Shown: one piece after another, positions 31,258 through 39,275 of the stretch
How positions within the stretch are numbered: the first letter of the stretch is position 1
Layout of the letters: each line of letters begins with the position of its first letter
From: DATMER01 sp963741305
GTDB lineage: Bacteria > Acidobacteriota > Thermoanaerobaculia > Multivoradales > UBA5704
Direction of reading: 5' to 3'
Assembly: GCA_963741305.1 (NCBI GenBank)
Contig: CAVUHL010000003.1
Span: 5,146,001 to 5,210,000, forward strand
DNA: 64,000 nt
The notes under the pieces: model-generated
Told to the model about the DNA's origin: nothing
What the model saw: only the letters and a program-made list of their open reading frames with translations
The model's database searches: none
Made by a program: the position numbers and the translations under genes

Positions 31258-32472
31258 ATGCCCGCCACCCCGCTCATTCCTGCCGCCACGGCCCGCCGGC
31301 TGCTGCTTGGCGCCCAAGGGCTCCTCGACGATCCGCGGGGCCGGGTTACGGCTGACCGGGTCTACGGCCTCGTCGAGCGGATGGGGTTCGTGCAGATCGA
31401 CTCCATCAACGTCATCGAGCGGGCGCACCACCTGACCCTGGCTGCCCGCCTCCAGGGCTACCGGCCGAAGATGCTGGACCGCCTGCTCGAGCGCGACCGG
31501 CGCCTCTTCGAGCACTGGACCCACGACGCCTCGGCCATCCCCACCCGCTGGTACCCGCACTGGCGCTACAACTTCGAGCGCTATCGCCGGAGAGCGCTGG
31601 AGCACCCCTGGTGGCGGGAGCGGGTCGGCCCCGACCCTCTGCGGTTCATCGCCGAAGTCCGCGAGCGGCTCGCCCGCGAGGGGCCGCTCATGACCCGCGA
31701 CTTCGAGGACACCCGCGACGGCTCCGTCGACCGCACCTGGTGGGGCTGGAAGCCGGAGAAAGCCGCCCTGGAGTTCCTCTGGCGGAGCGGCGAGGCGGCG
31801 ATCGCCGGCCGGCTCAACTTCCACAAGGTCTATGACCTGGCCGAGCGCGTGCTCCCCGAGGCCCACGCCGCTCCGCAACCCGACCCCGAAGAGCACGTCG
31901 ACTGGGCCTGCCGCACGGCCCTCGACCGCCTCGGCACCGCCAGCCCGGACGAGATCGCCGGCTTCTGGAACTCGGTTTCGCTGGAAGACGTGAAGGCCTG
32001 GTGCGCCCGGTCGAAAGACGTCGCGGCCGTCCGGGTGGAAGCGGCCGACGGCTCGGCGCGCGATGCCTGGGCCATGTCCGACTGGGAAGAGCGGGCCGCC
32101 AACCTACCCCCGGCGCCGTCGCGCATCCGGCTGCTCAGCCCCTTCGATCCAATCCTGCGCGACCGCCGGCGGACCCTGCGCCTCTTCGGCTTCGAGTACC
32201 GCTTCGAAGCCTTCGTGCCGGCTCCCAACCGCCGCTACGGCTATTACGTCCTGCCGGTCCTGGAAGGCGAGCGCCTGATCGGACGGCTCGACGCCAAGCA
32301 CTACCGCGAGGGGAGAGTGCTGGAGGTCCGGAAGCTCTGGTTGGAGCCCCCCTTGCGGGCAACCAAGGGGAGGCAGAAAAAGCTGGAAACCGCGCTCGAC
32401 CTGCTGGCGAGGTTCGTTGGCGCGGAGAAATTCACACTGCTCTACCGGCCCGCTCCGCCGCCCTCTGCATGA
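31258..32472 (+). CDS. AlkZ/YcaQ-like winged-helix DNA glycosylase
   Basis: 404 residues from ATG 31258. The family (HTH_42) is recognisable from ARRLLLGAQGL, the QID motif in GFVQIDSINV, FEHWTHDAS and the C-terminal SPFDPILRDRRRTLRLFGF. The QxD motif near residue 46 is the catalytic element of YcaQ-type enzymes (QxQ in AlkZ). They excise interstrand crosslinked or alkylated bases. The protein has three tandem winged-helix modules by family. It follows the compound repeat, and its 3' end overlaps the polyphosphate kinase gene by 41 bp on the opposite strand. Confidence 0.85.
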   Translation: MPATPLIPAATARRLLLGAQGLLDDPRGRVTADRVYGLVERMGFVQIDSINVIERAHHLTLAARLQGYRPKMLDRLLERDRRLFEHWTHDASAIPTRWYPHWRYNFERYRRRALEHPWWRERVGPDPLRFIAEVRERLAREGPLMTRDFEDTRDGSVDRTWWGWKPEKAALEFLWRSGEAAIAGRLNFHKVYDLAERVLPEAHAAPQPDPEEHVDWACRTALDRLGTASPDEIAGFWNSVSLEDVKAWCARSKDVAAVRVEAADGSARDAWAMSDWEERAANLPPAPSRIRLLSPFDPILRDRRRTLRLFGFEYRFEAFVPAPNRRYGYYVLPVLEGERLIGRLDAKHYREGRVLEVRKLWLEPPLRATKGRQKKLETALDLLARFVGAEKFTLLYRPAPPPSA

Positions 32473-34561
32473 GCAGGTCCTGACTGGAGCGCGGCTCCTC
32501 CCCCTTGCCCGGCCGGCGCTGGACGTAGCTGCCGTCCGGCCGCATCTCCCAGGCCTTGACGTTGTCGCCGAGCTCGAGGTCCAGGACCGCATCGAGCTCC
32601 TCCTGGATGCGGGGCTCCTCCACCGGCACGATCGCCTCCACCCGGAAATCCAGGTTGCGCGACATCCAGTCGGCCGAGCCGAGGAAGTGCTCGGGCTGGC
32701 CGCCGTTGGCGAAGCGGAAGATGCGGGCGTGCTCCAGAAAGCGGCCGACGATGCTGATCACCCGGATCGTCTCGCTGTGGCCGGGCAGCCCCGGGCGCAG
32801 CCGGCAGACGCCGCGCACGATCAGGTCCATCCGCACCCCCGAGGCCGAAGCGTCGTAGAGCGCCCGGATCATCTGTTTGTCCTCCAGCGCGTTCACCTTG
32901 GCCACGATGTGCCCGCCGCGCCCGGCCCTGTGATGCTCCACCTCGCGCTGGATCAGCTCCAGGAAACGCTGCCGCATGTTGACCGGCGCCACCAGGAGCT
33001 TCTTGAACCGGGGATTGTGGACGTAGCCGGTCAGCATGTTGAAGAGCTGCACCACGTCCTCGGCGATCTCCTCCCGGCAGGTGAAGAGGCCTATGTCCGT
33101 GTAGAGCTTGGCCGTCTCCGTGTTGTAGTTGCCGGTGGCGATGTGGGTGTAGCAGCGCAGGCCCTCGCGCTCCTGGCGCACGACCAGCGCGACCTTGGCG
33201 TGGGTCTTCAACCCGACCACGCCATAGGCCACGTGAGCGCCGACGTTCTCCAGCCGCTCGGCCCACTCGATGTTCGCCGCCTCGTCGAAGCGCGCCTTGA
33301 TCTCCACCGTCACCGCCACCTGCTTGCGGTCCTCGGCGGCGCGGATCAGCGCCCGCATGTTCGGCGAGTCCGCGGAAGTGCGGTAGAGCGTCTGCTTGAC
33401 CGCCAGCACCGCGGGATCGGCCGCGGCGGCCTCGATGAACCGCTGCACGCTCGTCGCGAAAGAGTCGTAGGGGTGATGGACCAGGATGTCCCCGCCGCAG
33501 ATGGCACCGAATACGTCCACGTCCTCCCCCGGCTCGGCCGGGTGCAGCCGCGGGTGGGTCACCGGCGCCCAGGGCTTATAGCGCAGCGACGGCAGCGGTG
33601 CCGACTGGGCAAGCTGCATCAGGTCGCGCAGGGCGAGGAGCCGGTCCACCGCGAAGATCTCCTGCTCCTGGATCTCGAGCTGCTCGGCGAGGAGCCCCCG
33701 CATCCAGGCAGGCATGCCGGACGCGACCTCCAGACGCACGACGGTCGCGAAACGGCGCTCCCGCAGCTCCTCCTGGATGGCCTCGAGCAGGTCGTCCGCC
33801 TCCTCCTCGTTGCGCTGCACGTCGGCATTCCGCGTGACTCGGAAGGGATAGGACTCCACCACCTCCATGCCCTGGAAGAGCCGGTCCAGGTTGTGGGCGA
33901 TGACCTCCTCCAGCGGCACGTAGCGCAGCGTATTCGGCACCTGCAGCCAGCGCGGCAGGATGTAGGGCACCTTGATGCGCGCGAAGCGCGGCTCCATCTC
34001 GCCCGGCTCCTTCACCGACACCGCCAGCGAGAGGCTCAGGTTCGAGATGAACGGGAAGGGATGGGCCGGATCGACCGCCAGCGGGGTCAGGATCGGGAAG
34101 AGCTTCCTGCGGAACTCGTCCGAAAGGTGCCGGCGCTCGCTGGCCCGCAGCTCGTCCCAGCGCAGGATCTCCAGCCCATGCTGGCGGAGGGCCGGCAGCA
34201 GCTCCTCGTTGAACAGCCGCCGCTGGCGGGCGAGCAGCGGCCGGATCGAGGCATGGATCTCGGCGAGCTGCTGGCGCGGCGTGCGGCTGTCGGGCGGCAG
34301 CTCGCGGATGTTGCTGGCGAGCTGCTGCTTGAGCCCGCCCACACGCTTCATGAAGAACTCGTCGAGGTTGTTGTCGAAAATGGCGAGGAACTTCAGCCGC
34401 TCCAGGAGCGGAGTGGACGCGTCCTCGGCCTCATGGAGCACCCGCAGGTTGAACTCCAGCCAGGAGAGCTCGCGGTTCAGGAACAGGGAAGCCGGATCGA
34501 GCGGCCCGGCTGGCGATTCGGCGAGCGATTTGGCGGGAGTGATGGTTTTGGGCTCGGACAC
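32432..34561 (-). CDS. ppk1: Polyphosphate kinase 1
   Basis: 709 residues from GTG 34561; the frame is open to 34696 but lacks similarity there. Domains in order: N domain with LFLNRELSWLEFNLRVL and NNLDEFFM, head domain, and two PLD-like C domains. The active-site His lies in KTHAKVALVV, and IATGNYNTETAKLYTD and EDKQMIRALYDAS are recognised family blocks. It makes long-chain polyphosphate from ATP. No ppx lies beside it. Elsewhere in the window, a CHAD protein (polyphosphate-binding by family) is linked to SixA. Confidence 0.95.
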   Translation of the reverse strand: MSEPKTITPAKSLAESPAGPLDPASLFLNRELSWLEFNLRVLHEAEDASTPLLERLKFLAIFDNNLDEFFMKRVGGLKQQLASNIRELPPDSRTPRQQLAEIHASIRPLLARQRRLFNEELLPALRQHGLEILRWDELRASERRHLSDEFRRKLFPILTPLAVDPAHPFPFISNLSLSLAVSVKEPGEMEPRFARIKVPYILPRWLQVPNTLRYVPLEEVIAHNLDRLFQGMEVVESYPFRVTRNADVQRNEEEADDLLEAIQEELRERRFATVVRLEVASGMPAWMRGLLAEQLEIQEQEIFAVDRLLALRDLMQLAQSAPLPSLRYKPWAPVTHPRLHPAEPGEDVDVFGAICGGDILVHHPYDSFATSVQRFIEAAAADPAVLAVKQTLYRTSADSPNMRALIRAAEDRKQVAVTVEIKARFDEAANIEWAERLENVGAHVAYGVVGLKTHAKVALVVRQEREGLRCYTHIATGNYNTETAKLYTDIGLFTCREEIAEDVVQLFNMLTGYVHNPRFKKLLVAPVNMRQRFLELIQREVEHHRAGRGGHIVAKVNALEDKQMIRALYDASASGVRMDLIVRGVCRLRPGLPGHSETIRVISIVGRFLEHARIFRFANGGQPEHFLGSADWMSRNLDFRVEAIVPVEEPRIQEELDAVLDLELGDNVKAWEMRPDGSYVQRRPGKGEEPRSSQDLLMQRAAERAGRAV

Positions 34562-34646
34562 GGTCGGACTCCAGAGAACCCCAAGTCTCGCACACCCGCC
34601 CCGGGCGAGGCCATGACGCCCGTGTGACAAGTGGGGGTTTGACGTC

Positions 34647-34943
34647 CTAAACCTCGTGCAGCACGATCCCGTCCGGTGAAGAAGGGTCCGCGGCAAGCCG
34701 CACCACCTGCCAGATGCGCGAGGCCGGCAGCACGCTCACGTCTTCACCAAAGTCGCGCCAGACCGCGAACCACCGGCCCCAGGCGTAGAAGACGGCCAGA
34801 TTTCCGGCATCGGCTCCGGTATGGGAAACCATGACCAGCCCGGGCTCGCCGGAGTCCGGAGCGAGCACGATGCGGGCGACCGCGTCGTACAGCAGGCGCC
34901 GCAGCCCTTCCGAATAGGGGGCTTCGTCCAGGTTGGGAATCAT
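34647..34943 (-). CDS. Hypothetical protein in XRE operon
   Basis: 98 residues, overlapping the XRE gene stop by 4 bp (start ATG 34943). The sequence has alternating beta-type segments (GLVMVSHT, LAVFYAWGRWFAVWRD) and an acidic N-terminus. No motif or membrane helix is evident. Tight coupling implies a role together with the XRE regulator, perhaps binding it or a linked product. I do not recognise a family. Confidence 0.6.
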   Translation of the reverse strand: MIPNLDEAPYSEGLRRLLYDAVARIVLAPDSGEPGLVMVSHTGADAGNLAVFYAWGRWFAVWRDFGEDVSVLPASRIWQVVRLAADPSSPDGIVLHEV

Positions 34944-35482
34944 GGCGCCTCCTGATCGCGTACGTACAGGAGGAGGCGCAGCACCCCTTCCAGCACGGAC
35001 GCCGCTACGTCGCGGTAATCCTTCTCCAGAGCGGCGAGCTCCTGGAAGAGCCCGACGAGCCGAGGGTCCAGCGGCCCGGGCACGTAACCCGGACGTCTTT
35101 TCATCCCCGCCGGCCGGATCCGCTTCGCGAGCATGGCGTGCAACCTGAGCAGCATGTCGATCATGCCCGCGGCTGCCAACTGCTCCTTCGGCCCCAGCCC
35201 CTCCAACTGCCGCAGGCGCCTCGCGAGGCCGTCTCCCAACGCCGCGTCCGCCGTCTTCCGTCCCATCAGCACGTCGAGGGAGACGCTGAAGGCATCGGCG
35301 ATCTGGACCAGCGTCAGATGTGGAGGGAGATGCTCCCCGTTCTCGTACTTGCTCAGTTTGGACGTCTCGATGCCGAGCCTCGCACCCAACGCCCTCTGAC
35401 TCAACTTTCTATCTCGCCGGAGCGCCTGGATTTGGCTGCCAATGGCTCCGGCGAGCGCGCTTCTCATCGGACGCGTGGTCAT
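34940..35482 (-). CDS. XRE-family transcriptional regulator
   Basis: 180 residues from ATG 35482 with GAGAG five nt upstream; in-frame ATGs at 35494 and 35566 are alternatives. The N-terminal helix-turn-helix is clear (LSQRALGARLGIETSKLSKYENGEHLPP). It is followed by ADAFSVSLDVLMGR, typical for XRE repressors, then a helical C-terminal region of unknown type. It is divergent from the second secreted-peptide gene. The 12-bp palindrome 35495-35506 lies immediately upstream of the start and could be its operator. It forms an operon with the 98-residue hypothetical. Confidence 0.9.
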   Translation of the reverse strand: MTTRPMRSALAGAIGSQIQALRRDRKLSQRALGARLGIETSKLSKYENGEHLPPHLTLVQIADAFSVSLDVLMGRKTADAALGDGLARRLRQLEGLGPKEQLAAAGMIDMLLRLHAMLAKRIRPAGMKRRPGYVPGPLDPRLVGLFQELAALEKDYRDVAASVLEGVLRLLLYVRDQEAP

Positions 35483-35494
35483 GTTTTCTCTCAT

Positions 35495-35506
35495 ATGGAG
35501 ATCCAT
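35495..35506. promoter_or_regulatory. Candidate XRE operator palindrome
   Basis: ATGGA-GA-TCCAT has perfect 5-bp arms with a 2-bp spacer, located 13 bp upstream of the XRE start and about 230 bp before the peptide gene. XRE regulators commonly bind such short palindromes near their own promoters. No second copy is seen nearby, so this is tentative. Confidence 0.35.
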
Positions 35507-35732
35507 TCTTGTCAACTGCCGAGTAGAAGTCAACAGGTGCATGAATGGATCGTAATTGCCTATCAAAACAACCCTTGGGGGAGTTGAGTAATTCTCAAGC
35601 TAAGATGCGCCTTTCCGCGACGAATTGCCGGACACTAGGAGTCCGACAACAACGCCGCTTCTTTTGCGTTGCGCCGTGGGGCGCCAAGGCCATGGAGGCC
35701 ATGGCGTTCCCGCGGTATCCGGAGGAGGAACC

Positions 35733-35912
35733 ATGATTCGGAGACTCGCCTTCGCAGCCGCCCTTGCCGCCACCCTCGCCTCGCCGCCCCTCTTCGACAC
35801 GCTATGGAGCTGGGCTGCCAGCCTGTCGCAAGGGGCCCCCGCGACTCCGGAGGCCCCTCCACAACCGACTTCTGACGACGACAAGGGGTACTCCATCGAT
35901 CCCAACGGCTAG
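35733..35912 (+). CDS. Short secreted peptide precursor ending SIDPNG
   Basis: 59 residues from ATG 35733 with GGAGGAGG 5 nt upstream. The signal-type N-terminus is IRRLAFAAALAATLASPPL. A Ser/Ala/Pro-rich linker follows, then an acidic SDDDKG and the C-terminal YSIDPNG. Its C-terminus matches that of the peptide at 29460 (MDPNGES), although the middle parts differ, so DPNG looks like the selected element. An earlier in-frame start at 35625 has no ribosome site and lies in the probable leader. It is followed 97 bp later by TPR protein 2. Confidence 0.6.
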   Translation: MIRRLAFAAALAATLASPPLFDTLWSWAASLSQGAPATPEAPPQPTSDDDKGYSIDPNG

Positions 35913-36009
35913 ATGCTGCTCACTTCGGGGGCGGCGACTGCGCCGTCCCTGCGCAGCAGTGTGAGAGAATGCGCGTACCTTGATGCTGCAAGAGAGACGA
36001 GGGGGACCC

Positions 36010-37281
36010 GTGCTCAAGCACCCCAGCCGGAAGGATCTCGACCGCTTCCTGCTCAGCGCCCTGCCGCCAGCCAGGCGGAGGCTCATCACACGCCACCTGA
36101 TGGGCTGTGAGGCCTGTTTTGCCTATATCAGCCCGTCCCTGGAGGTCATGCTCGCGCCGGAGAAGGTCGATACCGAGAAGCCCTCCGAGACCGGAGACCT
36201 TTATGACGCCGCCTTGGACCGTGCTTGCAGGAAGGCCCTGGACCGGACCGGGATCGTTCGAGAGCGCAAGCGGGCCGCGCCCGTGATCGCGGACCTGGTG
36301 CAGGGAAGGCGGAAGTTCCGAGACCTCAGCGAGGAAGAGCACGACGCGATCCAGGGCATCCCCAAGGTCGACCTTCTGCTTGAAGAGGCAAAGGCCCTCA
36401 GGCACGAGGAGCCGGGGAAGATGATCGAGGCGGCCGACCTGGCCAAGAAGGCCGCGATGCGCCTCGACCCGCGGATCTACGGACCGCACATCGTGGCCGA
36501 CACCCGCGCCCGCGCCTTGGCCGAGTTGGCGAACGCCTACCGCACCGCAGACCGGCTCTCCTCTAGTGAGGCAGCCATGGCCCAGGCGATCTATTACCTG
36601 GAGCGGGGCAGCGGAGACCTGCATCTCGCTGCCCGCATCGCGGAGCTCGCCGCGTCCCTGGCTTGCGACCAGCGGCACTTCCACGAGGCCCACGAGCTGA
36701 TCGACCGCGCCTTCCTGATCCATCTGCAGCTCGGAGATGGCCACATGGCCGGCCGCGCCCTTATTACGAAGAGCCACTACCTTTCCTGTGCCGGAAACGC
36801 AAAGGAGGCCCTGATCTTTGTCACCGAGGGCTTCACCCTCCTCGACCTGAAACGGGACCCCAGCCTGGGCGCCGCCGCTCTTCAGAACGCGATCCACTAC
36901 GCCGTAGATGCCGGGCACCTCAAGAAGGCTCAGCACCATCTCTGGAACGCGCAGAACCACGGCCTTCTCCCGAATGAAGAGATCAACCGGATCAAGCTCC
37001 GGGCCACGGCGGGCGAGATCTTCGCGGGCCTCGGCCAGCTCGACCGCGCGGAGATGGCCTTCCGCACCGCGAAAGCGGACTTCGAGGACCTCGGCCTGAT
37101 CTACGTAGCAGGCATCACGGGCATCGACCTCGCCGCGGTCTGGATGCGTCAGGGCCGGGTGGAAGAGGTCAAGGAGCTTGCGGAAAAGCTTCAGAGAGGC
37201 TCCGAGATTCTCAGAACGACCCCGAAGCACTTCGGAATGGCTCCGAGATTCTCAGAACGGCTCCAAAAACTTCGGAGCGGC
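36010..37281 (+). CDS. Zinc-finger/TPR regulatory protein 2, 3' end eroded
   Basis: Start GTG 36010 with GAGGGGGA upstream; TTG/ATG at 35980/35983 would add ten residues. The N-terminus repeats the zf-HC2-like pattern HPSRKDL...RHLMGCEAC. The helical TPR-like body (GHMAGRALITKSHYLSCAG) aligns with TPR protein 1. Similarity stops near 37190, where repeat array D begins. In this frame no stop occurs until 38055, far inside the antisense of larB and larE, so the last ~45 residues present in protein 1 appear replaced. The end coordinate given is the last base before larB. It is probably a truncated or recently altered gene. Confidence 0.6.
37198..37278. repeat. Array D: four 20-21 bp units
   Basis: Units of 20, 21, 20 and 20 bp, GGCTCCGAGATTCTCAGAAC being repeated identically in units 1 and 3. 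Unit 2 contains CCGAAG-ca-CTTCGG. The array ends 3 nt before the larB stop codon (minus strand) and covers the expected 3' end of TPR protein 2. It is shorter but has the same period and placement as arrays A-C. Confidence 0.7.
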
Positions 37282-38025
37282 TCAGCGGCGCGCGATGCGG
37301 CTTGCCAGCACGGCCGCGCCGTAGCCGTTGTCGATGTTGACCACTCCGATCCCCGGAGCGCAGGCGTTCAGCATGGTGAGAAGGGCGGCGAGGCCGCCGA
37401 AGCTCGCTCCGTAACCGACGCTCGTCGGCACCGCGACCACCGGGGCGGGGACCAGGCTGGCAACGACGGTCGGCAGGGCGCCGTCCATCCCGGCGACCGC
37501 CACTACCACGTCGGCCTTGCGGATGGCGGGCAGGTTCCCAAGGAGACGGTGCAGGCCCGCGACCCCCACGTCGAAGCAGCGCTCGACCTCGTGCCCGAAC
37601 CAGGCGGCGCAGACCGCGGCCTCCTCGGCCACTGGCAAGTCCGAGGTGCCGGCGGCCAGGACGGTGATGGCCCCAGGGCGGGACTCATGCGGCTCACCGC
37701 AGGTCAGGATGCGGGCGCGCTCGTGGTAGGTCGCCTCGGGCCGGCCGGCGAGGACCGCCTCCGCCGCATCCGGCCGCAGGCGGGTGACGAGCACCCGGCC
37801 GTGGGCCTGCATCATCCGGTCGACGATGGCCTTGAGGTCTTCCGTCGTCTTGCCTTCGGCATAGACCGCTTCGGGAAGCCCGTTGCGCAGCTCGCGGTGG
37901 AGGTCCAGCTTGGCGAAGCCGAGGTCGGCATAGGGAAGCTCGGCCAGCTCGGCGAGGGCCTGGTCGGGAGAGAGGTCGCCGGAGGCGACCGAGTCGAGGA
38001 GCTGCCGGAGCTGCTGCGGGTTCAC
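37282..38025 (-). CDS. larB: LarB, pyridinium-3,5-biscarboxylic acid mononucleotide synthase
   Basis: 247 residues, start GTG 38025. The AIR-carboxylase-like core is recognised from AAGTSDLPVAEEA, GVAGLHRLLGN and VVAVAGMDGALPTVV, ending IDNGYGAAV. LarB carboxylates nicotinic acid adenine dinucleotide in the first step of nickel-pincer cofactor synthesis used by lactate racemase and relatives. The start overlaps the larE stop by 4 bp. No larC or larA is seen in this window. Array D abuts its 3' end. Confidence 0.92.
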   Translation of the reverse strand: MNPQQLRQLLDSVASGDLSPDQALAELAELPYADLGFAKLDLHRELRNGLPEAVYAEGKTTEDLKAIVDRMMQAHGRVLVTRLRPDAAEAVLAGRPEATYHERARILTCGEPHESRPGAITVLAAGTSDLPVAEEAAVCAAWFGHEVERCFDVGVAGLHRLLGNLPAIRKADVVVAVAGMDGALPTVVASLVPAPVVAVPTSVGYGASFGGLAALLTMLNACAPGIGVVNIDNGYGAAVLASRIARR

Positions 38026-38819
38026 GATAGAGCGTCCGCGCCGCCTCGCCGATAGCCGTTCGGGTCGTAGGTCACCCGGTGGAATCCGAGGTTGAGGAGA
38101 CGAGGCTCGATCCTGTCCCAGATCCCGGCGAGGCGGCCGACCTCGTCCGGACCGACCTCGACGCGGGCCGCCCCTTCGTCATGGCGGACTCGCACGACCC
38201 GGAAGCCGGCCTCGGCGAGCACTTCTTCCGCGGTCTCGATCCGGCGCAGCTTGCCGAGGGTGACGAGCTGGCCATGCGGGATGCGCGAAGACAGGCAGGC
38301 ATTCGCCGGGCGGTCCCACGCGGACAGCCCGAGCGAAAGGGCGATGGCGCGGGTGGCCTCCTTGTCGATCCCGTGCGCGAGGAGGGGCGAGTAGATCCCC
38401 CGCTCGCGGACGGCCTGGAGCCCGGGCCGGTCGGGGCCGGGATCGGAGGCGTTGGTGCCGTCGCAGACCACCGCGTAGCCGCGCTCGGCCGCTTCCTGGA
38501 GCATGCGGTCCATCCGCATCCCCTGGCAGAAGTAGCACCGGTGGCTCGGGTTGGCGACGAACTCGGGATCGTCCAGCTCGCTGTAGGTGACGACCTCATG
38601 CCGGATGCCGATCTCTGCTGCCAGCCGGCGGGCATGGTCGAGCTCGGCGCCCGCGAGCGTCTCGGCCGCGGCAGTGACAGCCAGGGCCCGCTCCCCCACC
38701 GCCCGATGAGCGAGCGCCGCCACCACCGCGGAATCCACGCCGCCCGAGTAGGCCACGAGCACCGATCCGCGGCCGGCGAGGTCGGCGATTAGGGTATCGA
38801 TGCGGCTCTGCTCGCTCAT
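38022..38819 (-). CDS. larE: LarE, ATP-dependent sacrificial sulfur transferase
   Basis: 265 residues from ATG 38819. The PP-loop SGGVDSA binds ATP. A second signature, NPSHRCYFCQ, and RPANACLSSRIPHG contain the Cys expected to give up its sulfur. LarE thiolates the pyridinium dinucleotide made by LarB. It is upstream of larB with 4-bp overlap and divergent from hicB by 22 bp. The C-terminal YDPNGYRRG is a normal family tail and unrelated to the peptides. Confidence 0.93.
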   Translation of the reverse strand: MSEQSRIDTLIADLAGRGSVLVAYSGGVDSAVVAALAHRAVGERALAVTAAAETLAGAELDHARRLAAEIGIRHEVVTYSELDDPEFVANPSHRCYFCQGMRMDRMLQEAAERGYAVVCDGTNASDPGPDRPGLQAVRERGIYSPLLAHGIDKEATRAIALSLGLSAWDRPANACLSSRIPHGQLVTLGKLRRIETAEEVLAEAGFRVVRVRHDEGAARVEVGPDEVGRLAGIWDRIEPRLLNLGFHRVTYDPNGYRRGGADALS

Positions 38820-38841
38820 CGCGGGGAGTATACTTCGGGAG

Positions 38842-39075
38842 ATGAGTGACGCTGCGGCCATTCCGCGCCACGACCGGGGCAGCTTCCGGGCTGTGGTCCA
38901 TACCGAGCCCGAAGGCGGCTACTGGGCAGAGGTTCCCGATGTGCCGGGCTGTGTCACTCAGGGCGAAACCTTGGACGAGCTATACCACAACCTTGCCGAA
39001 GCGATCGCCTGTCATCTGGATCTGGAGACAGACTCCGTCCGCATCGGCCTGCTCGAAATCTCCTCCAGCAAGTGA
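38842..39075 (+). CDS. hicB: HicB-family antitoxin
   Basis: 77 residues from ATG 38842. The degraded-RNase-H-like HicB fold is evident from the GYWAEVPDVPGCVTQGETLDE signature and a helix with HNLAEAIACHL. It neutralises HicA and would autoregulate. Here it precedes the toxin gene, the reverse of many hicAB loci. It overlaps hicA by 4 bp. The C-terminal DNA-binding part seen in longer HicB proteins is absent. Confidence 0.88.
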   Translation: MSDAAAIPRHDRGSFRAVVHTEPEGGYWAEVPDVPGCVTQGETLDELYHNLAEAIACHLDLETDSVRIGLLEISSSK

Positions 39076-39275
39076 AGAGCGTCACAGGGGCTGAGCTCTG
39101 CCGGGCACTGGCCCGGAATGGATGGCAGCTCGTCCGCACCCGCGGCAGCCATCAGACCTGGAGCAAGTCCGGCCATCCCACCGTTACCGTGCCGGTGCAC
39201 AAGGGCCAGGATCTGAAAAAGGGACTGCTCGCCACTCTTTTGAAACAAAGCGGGCTTGGCGAGTCCGACCTCTAG
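39072..39275 (+). CDS. hicA: HicA-family mRNA interferase toxin
   Basis: 67 residues from GTG 39072. It has the dsRBD-like HicA fold with catalytic His27 in TRGSHQTW and the following TVTVPVHKG. HicA cleaves mRNA when freed from HicB. Complete by length (60-70). Its stop codon shares a CTAG with the stop of the convergent membrane-protein gene. Confidence 0.9.
   Translation: MKSVTGAELCRALARNGWQLVRTRGSHQTWSKSGHPTVTVPVHKGQDLKKGLLATLLKQSGLGESDL

Noticed and set aside
38030..38070. Third DPNG peptide
   Set aside because: YDPNG here is the normal C-terminal part of LarE, not a secreted peptide.
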